Shown: positions 16,089-23,707 of the stretch, piece after piece
How the letters are laid out: each line of letters opens with the position of its first letter
Numbering within the stretch: position 1 is the stretch's first letter
Assembly: GCA_013696965.1 (NCBI GenBank)
Contig: JACCXN010000006.1
Location: 1 to 28,244, forward strand
Direction of reading: 5' to 3'
From: Bacteroidota bacterium
Lineage (GTDB): Bacteria; Bacteroidota; Bacteroidia; JACCXN01
DNA length: 28,244 nucleotides
Position numbers and translations under genes: made by a program
The notes under the pieces: generated by a model
Databases searched by the model: none
Told to the model about the DNA's origin: nothing
Seen by the model: the letters and a program-made list of their open reading frames with translations, nothing else

Positions 16089-17291
16089 ATGTACGCAAAC
16101 TTCAAAGATCATCTCTCACAAGAAATAGAAAATATAAAAGAATCCGGCCTTTTTAAAAAAGAACGGGTTATCATTTCACCTCAGGGGGCCGAAATTAAAA
16201 TAAACACTGGAGCAGAAGTAATTAATTTCTGTGCAAACAATTACCTTGGATTGTCATCACACCCAAAAGTTATCGATGCCGCAAAAAAAACTCTTGATTC
16301 TCATGGCTACGGAATGTCCTCTGTAAGATTTATTTGCGGAACTCAGGATATTCACAAAGAATTGGAGCAAAAGATTGCAAGTTTTCTTGGTATGGAAGAT
16401 ACCATTCTTTATGCAGCTGCATTTGATGCAAATGGAGGTGTTTTCGAACCTTTGTTTTCTGAAGAAGATGCAATTATTTCTGATGAATTAAATCATGCTT
16501 CAATAATAGATGGAGTACGATTATGCAAAGCCAAGCGCTACCGCTATAAAAATAACAATATGCAGGATTTGGAAGAGCAGCTAAAGCAAGCCCAGGCACA
16601 GCGCTTCAAAGTAATTGTTACTGACGGTGTTTTCTCAATGGATGGTTATATTGCCAAATTAGATCAAATATGCGATCTTGCTGACAAATACAATGCACTT
16701 GTAATGATTGATGAGAGTCATGCCTGTGGCTTTATGGGAAAAACAGGCAGAGGAACACATGAACATTGCAATGTAATGGACAGAATTGATATTATTACAG
16801 GAACATTAGGAAAAGCACTTGGTGGTGCAATGGGAGGCTTTACTTCCGGAAAAAAAGAAATTATTGATTTATTGCGTCAACGTTCTCGTCCTTATCTTTT
16901 TTCAAATTCACTTGCCCCTTCCATTGTTGGCGCTTCTATTGCTGTAATGGATCTTCTAAGTGAAACTACAGAATTACGTGATAAAGTAATGCAAAATGCT
17001 TTGTATTTTAGAGAGGGAATGACCAAAGCAGGTTTTGATATAAGAGAAGGTATTCACCCAATTGTTCCTGTTATGCTATATGATGCAAAACTAGCTCAAA
17101 TTTTCGCTGAAAAATTACTTGCTCATGGGATTTATGTAATTGGTTTCTTTTTTCCTGTTGTTCCTAAAGATTTAGCAAGAATAAGAGTTCAAGTTTCAGC
17201 AGCACATGATAAGAAACATTTAGATTTAGCCATTGATGCATTTACTAAGGTGGGAATAGAATTGGGTATTGTTAAACAGGCAGTAAATTAA
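16089..17291 (+). CDS. kbl: Glycine C-acetyltransferase (2-amino-3-ketobutyrate CoA ligase)
   Basis: This 400-aa PLP enzyme of the alpha-oxoamine synthase family interconverts 2-amino-3-oxobutyrate plus CoA with glycine plus acetyl-CoA, the second step of threonine breakdown. Motifs: [16 protein letters not shown] near the N-terminus, [54 protein letters not shown], and the PLP lysine K242 in [14 protein letters not shown]. The length and the [10 protein letters not shown] stretch favour Kbl over BioF or SPT. No tdh gene is adjacent, so it may work with a distant threonine dehydrogenase. Confidence 0.95.
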   Translation: MYANFKDHLSQEIENIKESGLFKKERVIISPQGAEIKINTGAEVINFCANNYLGLSSHPKVIDAAKKTLDSHGYGMSSVRFICGTQDIHKELEQKIASFLGMEDTILYAAAFDANGGVFEPLFSEEDAIISDELNHASIIDGVRLCKAKRYRYKNNNMQDLEEQLKQAQAQRFKVIVTDGVFSMDGYIAKLDQICDLADKYNALVMIDESHACGFMGKTGRGTHEHCNVMDRIDIITGTLGKALGGAMGGFTSGKKEIIDLLRQRSRPYLFSNSLAPSIVGASIAVMDLLSETTELRDKVMQNALYFREGMTKAGFDIREGIHPIVPVMLYDAKLAQIFAEKLLAHGIYVIGFFFPVVPKDLARIRVQVSAAHDKKHLDLAIDAFTKVGIELGIVKQAVN

Positions 17292-17705
17292 AACCTCTTT
17301 AACCTTGATTTCAAACTTTCGTAACTAGCCTTTACTAGGAATGGCAAGTATTATCTATCCCAGCAAAATTGAAATTTATTTTGCATCATCATGATATGGG
17401 TTTTCATTAAATAGGAGTCGTTTCCTTTTAACTTCAAATATTTCTGTGCTTACCATGTAATTTTTACAAAGCAGCATTAAAAGTAAAATTTATTTTATTA
17501 GTTTTGTCTTTCTTGAATTTTAAGAATAAACTTTGCGTAAAACTTTTAGGGCTTTTTAATCCCAATGATTAAATTTATCTTCTGAAAACAATGAAATCAA
17601 AAAGATTTTTTTAAAATTACTAGAGAATATAACAATATATTAACTTTGAATAAGTTTATTTAAACAATCAAAAACAACAACCAAACAATCATCCAAACAA
17701 TCGAC
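17292..17705. other. Intergenic region between kbl and exbB
   Basis: This 414-bp gap has no gene. A weak hairpin GCAAAAT/ATTTTGC (17363-17384) could be the kbl 3' end. The exbB promoter-like box and an A/C-rich leader (17660-17705) occupy the right end. Confidence 0.5.
17641..17648 (+). promoter_or_regulatory. -7 element of the exb operon promoter
   Basis: TAACTTTG is a perfect TAnnTTTG match 57 bp before the exbB ATG. At the -33 spacing only TTAC (17617-17620) is found, half of the consensus. Confidence 0.5.
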
Positions 17706-18461
17706 ATGAAAAAACTATTTTTCTTACTGACACTTGCCGGAACTCTGACCATTGGTGCAAGTAATCAATTATTCGCTCAAGTAGGCGAGGCAATAGAGGC
17801 AACAACAGAGGCTGAAGTTGAATTAACTTTTCATCAGGTTATAAAACAAAAATTCATTGAAGGTGGTGCCGAGTTTATGGGCATCGTATTAATTTGTTTG
17901 ATTTTAGGGCTTGCTCTATGCATTGAAAGAATTATTTACCTTAATCTTGCCACAACCAATACCAACAAATTGCTTAACAATGTGGAAAGCGCATTAAATT
18001 CTGGTGGTGTTGAAGCAGCAAAGGAAGTTTGTAGAAATACAAAAGGACCTGTTGCAAGCATCTTCTACCAAGGCCTTGACAGATCTCATGAAGGAATTGA
18101 TATTGTTGAAAAATCTGTAATTTCTTACGGAAGTGTTCAAATGGGCTTACTTGAAAAGGGTCTTTCTTGGGTTTCGTTGTTTATTGCACTTGCCCCTATG
18201 CTTGGATTTATGGGTACTGTAATTGGTATGATTTCAGCCTTCGATGCTATTGAGGCTGCAGGTGATATTTCTCCATCTTTGGTTGCCGGTGGTATTAAAG
18301 TGGCACTTTTAACAACTGTTTTTGGTCTTATTGTAGCCATGATACTTCAGGTGTTCTATAATTACATCGTTGCTAAAGTTGACAGTATTGTTAACTCAAT
18401 GGAAAATGCATCCATTTCTCTTGTAGATCTATTAGTAAAACACGAACTGACTAAAAAATAA
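17706..18461 (+). CDS. exbB: MotA/TolQ/ExbB-type proton channel protein
   Basis: This 251-aa inner-membrane subunit of the proton-driven ExbBD motor powers TonB-dependent outer-membrane transport. It has an N-terminal signal-like extension (MKKLFFLLTLAGTLTIGA through LFAQ) and then three membrane segments at about 57-78, 155-180 and 197-222. The TolQ/ExbB core is LAPMLGFMGTVIGMISAF and the third segment VAGGIKVALLTTVFGLIVAM. The extra N-terminal signal sequence is common in Bacteroidota members. It starts a four-gene run, exbB-orf134-exbD-exbD, with gaps of 2-8 bp. No tonB gene is adjacent. A gliding or T9SS motor is less likely because GldL/GldM look different. Confidence 0.92.
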   Translation: MKKLFFLLTLAGTLTIGASNQLFAQVGEAIEATTEAEVELTFHQVIKQKFIEGGAEFMGIVLICLILGLALCIERIIYLNLATTNTNKLLNNVESALNSGGVEAAKEVCRNTKGPVASIFYQGLDRSHEGIDIVEKSVISYGSVQMGLLEKGLSWVSLFIALAPMLGFMGTVIGMISAFDAIEAAGDISPSLVAGGIKVALLTTVFGLIVAMILQVFYNYIVAKVDSIVNSMENASISLVDLLVKHELTKK

Positions 18462-18466
18462 TTCTT

Positions 18467-18871
18467 ATGAATTCTAAAATGATTCAAATTTTGTCTTACA
18501 TCTTAATGGGTGTTTCTGTTTTGCTTGCGGCATTATTTTATACCGGAGTGATTTCTGAAGAACCTATTATTATATGGTGTTATGCACTGGCTATTGCTGC
18601 TGCTGCCGCTGCCCTTATATTCCCTGTATTTGCTCTGATTGGTGATCCAAAAGGTGCTAAAGTTGCTTTGGTTGGTATACTTGCTTTAGGGGTTGTGGCT
18701 GGAATATCTTATGCAGTTGCAGGAAATGAAGTTACTGCTGCTTATGCCACATATGGAACCACTGAACTCTCTTCTAAATTAGTAAGTACAGGTTTAATCC
18801 TGTTTTATTTGTTAGCTTCAGGAGCTGTTATAGCTGCAGTATATGCAGAAGTATCTAAAATTTTTAAATAA
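18467..18871 (+). CDS. Four-helix membrane protein of unknown function in the exb operon
   Basis: This 134-aa protein consists of four hydrophobic segments: about 5-27 (ILSYILMGVSVLLAALFYTG), 34-56 (an Ala-rich stretch), 66-87 (VALVGILALGVVAGISYAVA) and 103-130. Short polar loops include PKGAK and EVTAAYATYGTTELSSK. I recognise no named family. It lies 5 bp after exbB and 8 bp before the first exbD, so it is surely co-transcribed with them and may be an accessory subunit of that proton motor. It is too small and lacks the TolQ/ExbB signature to be a second channel protein. Confidence 0.8.
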   Translation: MNSKMIQILSYILMGVSVLLAALFYTGVISEEPIIIWCYALAIAAAAAALIFPVFALIGDPKGAKVALVGILALGVVAGISYAVAGNEVTAAYATYGTTELSSKLVSTGLILFYLLASGAVIAAVYAEVSKIFK

Positions 18872-18879
18872 ATAGTATT

Positions 18880-19464
18880 ATGGCAAGAAGGCAACTTCCG
18901 GAAATAAATGCCGGGTCAATGGCTGATATAGCATTCCTGCTACTTATATTTTTCCTTGTTACAACTACTATGGATGTTGATTCAGGTTTGCAACGTATGC
19001 TACCTCCACTTCCTGAAGATGCCCCGGAAATAGTTGATTTTAATAAAAGGAATGTTTTTGTAGTTCTGGTAAATGCAAATAATCAATTGTTTGTTAAGGG
19101 AGAACCTGGAGATATTAAGTCTTTAAGGAGAGAGGCAAAAGAATTTATTGCTAATCCAGGAAGAAAGGAAAATTTACCTGAAAAGGAAGAAAAAGAAGTT
19201 CCTTTTTTTGGGAATTATGCCGTTTCTAAACAAGTAATTTCTCTTCAAAACGACAGAGGTACTTCCTACGAAACCTATATTATGGTTCAAAATGAACTTG
19301 CTGCGGCTTATAATGAACTTAGAAATGAGATTGCCATGTCTCAATTTGGTAAATCATATGATGACCTGGTATTGCTTAAGGATGAAGAGCGTGTTGCTGC
19401 AGTTAGAATGATTTACCCTCAGAGAATATCAGAGGCTGAACCTAAAAACATAGGAGGAAAATAA
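18880..19464 (+). CDS. exbD: Biopolymer transport protein ExbD (first copy, longer)
   Basis: This 194-aa ExbD/TolR family protein has one N-terminal membrane helix (about 14-34) carrying the essential proton-binding Asp16 in GSMADIAFLLLIFFLVTTTM. The rest is periplasmic. A typical ExbD is about 140 aa. Here an insertion after the usual VFVVLVNANNQLFVKGE core contains a charged stretch (RKENLPEKEEKEVPF) and then a segment SYETYIMVQNELAAAYNELR. It lies 8 bp after orf134 and 2 bp before the second copy. The pair probably forms a mixed plug subunit with ExbB. Confidence 0.9.
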   Translation: MARRQLPEINAGSMADIAFLLLIFFLVTTTMDVDSGLQRMLPPLPEDAPEIVDFNKRNVFVVLVNANNQLFVKGEPGDIKSLRREAKEFIANPGRKENLPEKEEKEVPFFGNYAVSKQVISLQNDRGTSYETYIMVQNELAAAYNELRNEIAMSQFGKSYDDLVLLKDEERVAAVRMIYPQRISEAEPKNIGGK

Positions 19465-19466
19465 AG

Positions 19467-19937
19467 ATGAGTAAATTTAAAAAGAAACAAGGAGGTAGTA
19501 CACCTGCAATTTCAACAGCATCTTTACCCGATATCGTGTTTATGCTTTTGTTCTTTTTCATGGTTACTACGGTAATGAGAGACAAATCGCTTAAAGTGAT
19601 AGTTTTTACGCCAAAAGCAACTGAAATTGCCAAACTGGAGAGAAAAAGTCTTGTTAGTTACATTTTTATCGGGAAACCACTAAAGCCGCTTCAAGCGGTT
19701 TTTGGTACTGAGCCAAGGTTGCAGTTAAATGATGCTTTTGCAACTGTGAATCAAATTCCTGAATGGATTGAATCTGAAAGAAGACAGCGCGCTGAGGTTG
19801 AAATTCCCTTAATGACCACATCTTTGAAAGTAGACAAAGAAACCAAAATGGGTATTGTAACCGATGTAAAGCAGGAATTAAGAAAAGTAAATGCTTTAAA
19901 AATAAATTATTCAACCAAAAAAACTGATAAACTCTAG
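19467..19937 (+). CDS. exbD: Biopolymer transport protein ExbD (second copy)
   Basis: This 156-aa ExbD/TolR family protein has a cytosolic basic start (SKFKKKQGG), then one membrane helix at about 22-40 with Asp22 in SLPDIVFMLLFFFMVTTVM. Its periplasmic part includes the usual LVSYIFIGKPL strand. It is the last gene of the exb run and is followed by a strong terminator. The two ExbD copies differ in length and sequence, so they are not a recent duplication. Confidence 0.9.
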   Translation: MSKFKKKQGGSTPAISTASLPDIVFMLLFFFMVTTVMRDKSLKVIVFTPKATEIAKLERKSLVSYIFIGKPLKPLQAVFGTEPRLQLNDAFATVNQIPEWIESERRQRAEVEIPLMTTSLKVDKETKMGIVTDVKQELRKVNALKINYSTKKTDKL

Positions 19938-19950
19938 AATATTTATTCAA

Positions 19951-19989
19951 AAAAAATAGCCGGTTCTTTATAAGATCCGGCTATTTTTT
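19951..19989. terminator. Bidirectional terminator after exbD
   Basis: AAAAAATAGCCGG (19951-19963) and CCGGCTATTTTTT (19977-19989) form a perfect 13-bp stem with A/T runs on both sides. It lies between the convergent exbD and CPBP genes. Confidence 0.85.
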
Positions 19990-20030
19990 TTTATTAAAGG
20001 CCTTGCAGATAAAATTGAAAGCAAAAACCA

Positions 20031-20990
20031 TTACTGTATTCCCGAATTGCTGAGTTCGCCTGAAGCCTTTTTTTCTTTTATACTAATGGAATAAAAAAGC
20101 CATAGCAAGGCAAATACAACAATTGCGCTTGTTGCCACCTGCAGAGCCTGTCCTTCCCCTTCCCCTATATGTTCTATTTCCGGAGTAATTGATCTTTGAT
20201 AAATAAGATAAGAAACTAGTACAGCGGCCCCATTATTAACAAAATGAGCAAATATTGGAGTCCATAAACTACCGCTCCATACAAGCATATATCCAAATGC
20301 CGCTCCCATCACAAAACGAGGCAAAAAGCCATAAAACTGCATATGTAAGGCACTAAACAAAAAAGCCGCTATCCATATTCCCCAGTGCTTACTATTGGTC
20401 CCTTGGTTTATTAGTCGCTGTAAAACCCCTCTGAATAGCAATTCTTCGCCTACTGCAGGAATTACTGCAATTAACAAAACATTGTACAGCAAACCCTGGA
20501 TATTATCTACTTGAAGAAAAGCTGTTGTAATCTGTTTTGCACTTTCTTCAGATGCTTTCATCCATTTTTCAACGCCTGATAGCCATTCAGGAAATTGCAA
20601 GTAATTGTTTATTTCTGCCATGAAGTTTATTAGTGGCATTCCCCCTAACATAATGGCAGGAATTATTAAATATAGAATGGGGGAGGGGCCAGCCGTATTT
20701 AAATTAAGATATTTGAGTTTGTTATTAGTTACTAGCATTACAAAAACAATTGGTGGGACAATAAAAATACCAATGGCATTTAGCAATTGCATAAATTTAA
20801 GTGCATTTAGGGCTAAATGGTTTTCCTGTGCTATTACCAAGCTCGTTGCTTCGGCTATATTTACTCCGAAAATGGGCTCAATTAATAAAACTGCTAAAAA
20901 TGAAAAAACAAACAGTGAGCCGAATGCAATTAATAATAAGACAAACAGTTTTGTCATTACAGTTTCTTCAGAAAGCTTTTTTTGTAACAT
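20031..20990 (-). CDS. CPBP family intramembrane glutamic endopeptidase
   Basis: This 319-aa multi-pass membrane protein is of the CAAX-protease/bacteriocin-processing (Abi) family. The motifs are EELLFRGVLQRL (EExxxR), then FSALHMQF (FxxxH) and HFVNN (HxxxN) in separate helices, which together build the active site. About seven to eight hydrophobic segments are present. I chose the ATG at 20990; a GTG two codons upstream (20996) is also open. Its start lies 38 bp from the divergent dusB start, so the two genes share a short promoter gap. The substrate is unknown and nothing nearby suggests a bacteriocin. Confidence 0.9.
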   Translation of the reverse strand: MLQKKLSEETVMTKLFVLLLIAFGSLFVFSFLAVLLIEPIFGVNIAEATSLVIAQENHLALNALKFMQLLNAIGIFIVPPIVFVMLVTNNKLKYLNLNTAGPSPILYLIIPAIMLGGMPLINFMAEINNYLQFPEWLSGVEKWMKASEESAKQITTAFLQVDNIQGLLYNVLLIAVIPAVGEELLFRGVLQRLINQGTNSKHWGIWIAAFLFSALHMQFYGFLPRFVMGAAFGYMLVWSGSLWTPIFAHFVNNGAAVLVSYLIYQRSITPEIEHIGEGEGQALQVATSAIVVFALLWLFYSISIKEKKASGELSNSGIQ

Positions 20991-21028
20991 AAACACCGGT
21001 TTTATTAATATTTTTGTAAAAAAATGAA

Positions 21029-22024
21029 GTGGTAAAGATAGAAAATATTGAATTGGGAGAATTTCCCTTACTTCTTGCTCCTATGGAGGATGTGAGTGAT
21101 CCTCCTTTTCGCGCCTTGTGTAAAAAACATGGCGCAGATTTAATGTATACTGAATTTGTTTCTTCGGAAGGATTGATCCGCGATGCTGCAAAAAGCCGAA
21201 AAAAACTTGATATTTTTGAATATGAACGGCCAATAGGAATACAGCTTTTTGGCAGTGATATTGAATCCATGCGCGAGGCTGCTATTATAGCAGAGCAAGT
21301 AAAGCCAGATTTAATTGACATTAATTATGGATGCCCGGTTAAGAATGTTGCATGCAGGGGCGCGGGCGCTGCTTTATTGCGCGACATTCCTAAAATGGTT
21401 CAAATGACTGCCGAAATTGTAAAAGCAGTTAATTTACCAGTTACAGTAAAAACAAGGCTAGGATGGGACGAACAGACCAAAAATGTTACAGATGTTGCAG
21501 AAAGATTGCAGGATATCGGCATAAAAGCCCTGGCAGTTCATGGGCGTACACGCGTTCAAATGTATAAAGGAGAAGCAAATTGGGATTTAATTGGGGCTAT
21601 AAAAAACAATCCGAGAATTAAAATCCCGATTTTTGGCAATGGAGATGTAAATAGTGCTCAAAAGGCAATTGAGATGAAAAACAGATATGGTGTGGATGGT
21701 ATTATGATAGGGCGGGCAAGCATAGGTTATCCATGGATTTTTAATGAAATAAAATATTTTATGAAAACCGGAGAACCATTGCCAGTGCCAACTGTTGAGC
21801 AAAGAATTGAAGCTTGCATGTTCCATCTAATGGAATCTATTAAATGGAAGGGTAACGTTCTTGGTATTCTGGAAATGCGTAGACATTACACTAATTATTT
21901 TAAAGGGCTTCCTCATTTTAAAGATTATAGAATGAAATTAGTTACATCAAATAATGCCGAGGAAATAGTAAATACTTTGAATGAAGTTGGCGAGCAATAT
22001 GTTCAAAACGGCTTTTCCTTTTAA
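21029..22024 (+). CDS. dusB: tRNA-dihydrouridine synthase B
   Basis: This 331-aa FMN enzyme reduces specific uridines of tRNA to dihydrouridine. It is a TIM barrel with LLLAPMEDVSDPPFRALCKK near the N-terminus, IGIQLFGSD, the GCP motif at C102 in DINYGCPVKNVACRGAGAAL, and LAVHGRTRVQMYKGEANW, then IFGNGDVN and GVDGIMIGRA. The sequence fits the DusB branch. The start is GTG at 21029 (MVKIENIELGEFPLLL), which matches the usual family N-terminus; the frame is closed by a TAA only 10 bp upstream. A mini-ORF, ATG-AAG-TGG-TAA (21024-21035), overlaps the GTG in another frame. Confidence 0.95.
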   Translation: MVKIENIELGEFPLLLAPMEDVSDPPFRALCKKHGADLMYTEFVSSEGLIRDAAKSRKKLDIFEYERPIGIQLFGSDIESMREAAIIAEQVKPDLIDINYGCPVKNVACRGAGAALLRDIPKMVQMTAEIVKAVNLPVTVKTRLGWDEQTKNVTDVAERLQDIGIKALAVHGRTRVQMYKGEANWDLIGAIKNNPRIKIPIFGNGDVNSAQKAIEMKNRYGVDGIMIGRASIGYPWIFNEIKYFMKTGEPLPVPTVEQRIEACMFHLMESIKWKGNVLGILEMRRHYTNYFKGLPHFKDYRMKLVTSNNAEEIVNTLNEVGEQYVQNGFSF

Positions 22025-22157
22025 GTTGAAAAAAGGAATAATTAAATTGATTACATAGTTTTCATAGAACATATAAGAGAATTACCAGTTTTGTCTCAGA
22101 CTTATAATAAGTGAATAAAATAATTAAAAATCGATAGATAAAATCTTTGCTTTTTAC

Positions 22158-22189
22158 TTTATTTACTATAAATTTTTTAATTACTTTCG
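22158..22189 (+). promoter_or_regulatory. Candidate promoter of the pnt operon
   Basis: TTTA (22158-22161), a 20-base spacer and TACTTTCG (22182-22189) lie about 21 bp upstream of the TTG start of pntAA. Each element has one mismatch to the consensus. Confidence 0.5.
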
Positions 22190-22210
22190 TACTAATTAAA
22201 TCTCATAGCC

Positions 22211-23335
22211 TTGAAAATAGCAGTTCCAAAAGAATCAAAATTTAAAGAAAATAGGGTTGCTCTTACGCCCGAAACAGTTAAACAACTAACAGACAAAGGG
22301 TTCCAATGCAGCATAGAAGCTGGAGCCGGTGATAAGTCTTATTTTTCAGATGAATCTTTTGCATCGGCAGGAGCAGTTATTGTATCTGGGAAGGAATTAC
22401 TTTATGCCGAAGCGGAAATTGTTTTGCGCGTAAACCCACCAAGTATAGAAGAAGTAGCACTGATGAAAGAGGGAAGCGTTCTTATTTCTCTTGTGTGGGC
22501 CTCAACAAATCGTGAACTAATCGATGCTTGTTCATTGAAAAATATTACTGTTTTTTCTATGGATGCTATACCTCGTATTTCCAGAGCGCAAAAAATGGAC
22601 GTTTTAAGTTCTCAAGCGAATCTTGCAGGATATAAATCTGTTATTATTGCCGCAAACGCATTAGGTAAAATATTCCCAATGTTTATGACTGCTGCAGGAA
22701 CCATCAAGCCTTCTAAAGTGGTTATAATGGGTGCTGGAGTGGCAGGATTGCAAGCAATTGCCACTGCCAAAAGGCTTGGAGCAATTGTGGAGGTTTCAGA
22801 TATTAGACCTGAAACAAAAGAGCAGGTGGAATCATTAGGTGGTAAGTTTATTGAAATGAAGGGTGATGATTCTGTGAAGTTAGAAGGAGGCTATGTAAAG
22901 GGTGTTTCTGATGAGTTTTTGAAAAACCAGCAGGAGCTTATTGCAAAGCATATTGCCCAAGCTGATATAGTTATTACAACTGCCCTTATTCCTGGAAAAA
23001 AAGCTCCAGTACTTGTTACTGAAGATATGGTAAAATCAATGCGCTCAGGTTCAGTAATTGTTGATATGGCCGTGGAACAAGGTGGTAATTGTGTGCTGAG
23101 TGAACTAAATCAAACGGTAGTTAAACATGGCGTTATAATTATAGGAGAGTCTAATCTTCCAAGTATGTTGCCATTTAATGCCAGCGAACTTTATGCGCGT
23201 AATATCACTACCTTTTTGTTGCATCTTGCCGACAAGGATCATTTTAGAATGGAAATGGATGAAGAAATAACCAAAGGATCACTCATTACTTATAAAGGAC
23301 AAATTGTCCATTCATCTCTTCTGCAAACAGTTTAA
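22211..23335 (+). CDS. pntAA: NAD(P) transhydrogenase alpha subunit part 1 (NAD(H)-binding domain I)
   Basis: This 374-aa soluble NAD(H)-binding subunit belongs to the proton-translocating transhydrogenase, which makes NADPH from NADH using the proton gradient. It starts MKIAVPKESKFKENRVALTP and has the Rossmann motif GAGVAGLQAI at residues 174-183, followed by VSDIRPETKEQVESLGGKF; the segments ALIPGKKAPVLVTEDMV and GSVIVDMAVEQGG are also typical. There is no membrane part, so alpha is split here as in Rhodospirillum. Alanine dehydrogenase is a relative, but pntAB and pntB directly follow. The start codon is TTG at 22211; no ATG is nearby in frame. Confidence 0.95.
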   Translation: MKIAVPKESKFKENRVALTPETVKQLTDKGFQCSIEAGAGDKSYFSDESFASAGAVIVSGKELLYAEAEIVLRVNPPSIEEVALMKEGSVLISLVWASTNRELIDACSLKNITVFSMDAIPRISRAQKMDVLSSQANLAGYKSVIIAANALGKIFPMFMTAAGTIKPSKVVIMGAGVAGLQAIATAKRLGAIVEVSDIRPETKEQVESLGGKFIEMKGDDSVKLEGGYVKGVSDEFLKNQQELIAKHIAQADIVITTALIPGKKAPVLVTEDMVKSMRSGSVIVDMAVEQGGNCVLSELNQTVVKHGVIIIGESNLPSMLPFNASELYARNITTFLLHLADKDHFRMEMDEEITKGSLITYKGQIVHSSLLQTV

Positions 23336-23352
23336 TTTAAATTTAATATATT

Positions 23353-23661
23353 ATGACAGGGATATTCGAGTTTTTATATACTAACATGAACATGGTTTAT
23401 GTGGTGATTTTGTCCATTTTTGTAGGTGTTGAAGTAATCGGAAAAGTGCCTTCAATTTTGCATACACCCCTTATGTCTGGAGCAAATGCAATTCATGGAG
23501 TTGTGGTTATTGGAGCCATTATAGTTATGCTTCAGGCCGAAAGTAACAATTTTGTAATTCTTTCATTGGGTTTTATAGCTGTTGTTCTCGGAACATTAAA
23601 TGTTGTTGGTGGTTTTGTAGTAACAGACAGAATGCTGGAAATGTTTAAAAAGAAAAAATAG
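23353..23661 (+). CDS. pntAB: NAD(P) transhydrogenase alpha subunit part 2 (membrane domain)
   Basis: This 102-aa membrane protein has three hydrophobic segments: about 13-30, 44-62 and 68-92. It matches the short membrane portion of the alpha chain that forms part of domain II (the proton channel) together with PntB. The PLMSGANAIHGVVVIGA stretch is the family signature. It lies 17 bp after pntAA and 46 bp before pntB, which confirms the three-subunit arrangement. Confidence 0.94.
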   Translation: MTGIFEFLYTNMNMVYVVILSIFVGVEVIGKVPSILHTPLMSGANAIHGVVVIGAIIVMLQAESNNFVILSLGFIAVVLGTLNVVGGFVVTDRMLEMFKKKK

Positions 23662-23707
23662 TAATCAAATCCTTTCAATCAACCTTAACTTTTAACTTAA
23701 TATATAT

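Noticed and set aside
17706-19937. Idea that the exb cluster is the gliding/T9SS motor (gldLM)
   Set aside because: The channel protein has the TolQ/ExbB signature and the two plug proteins are short ExbD types, not the long GldM.
20031-20990. CPBP protease as part of a bacteriocin or immunity locus
   Set aside because: No precursor peptide, ABC exporter or modification enzyme lies nearby. The neighbours are exbD and dusB.
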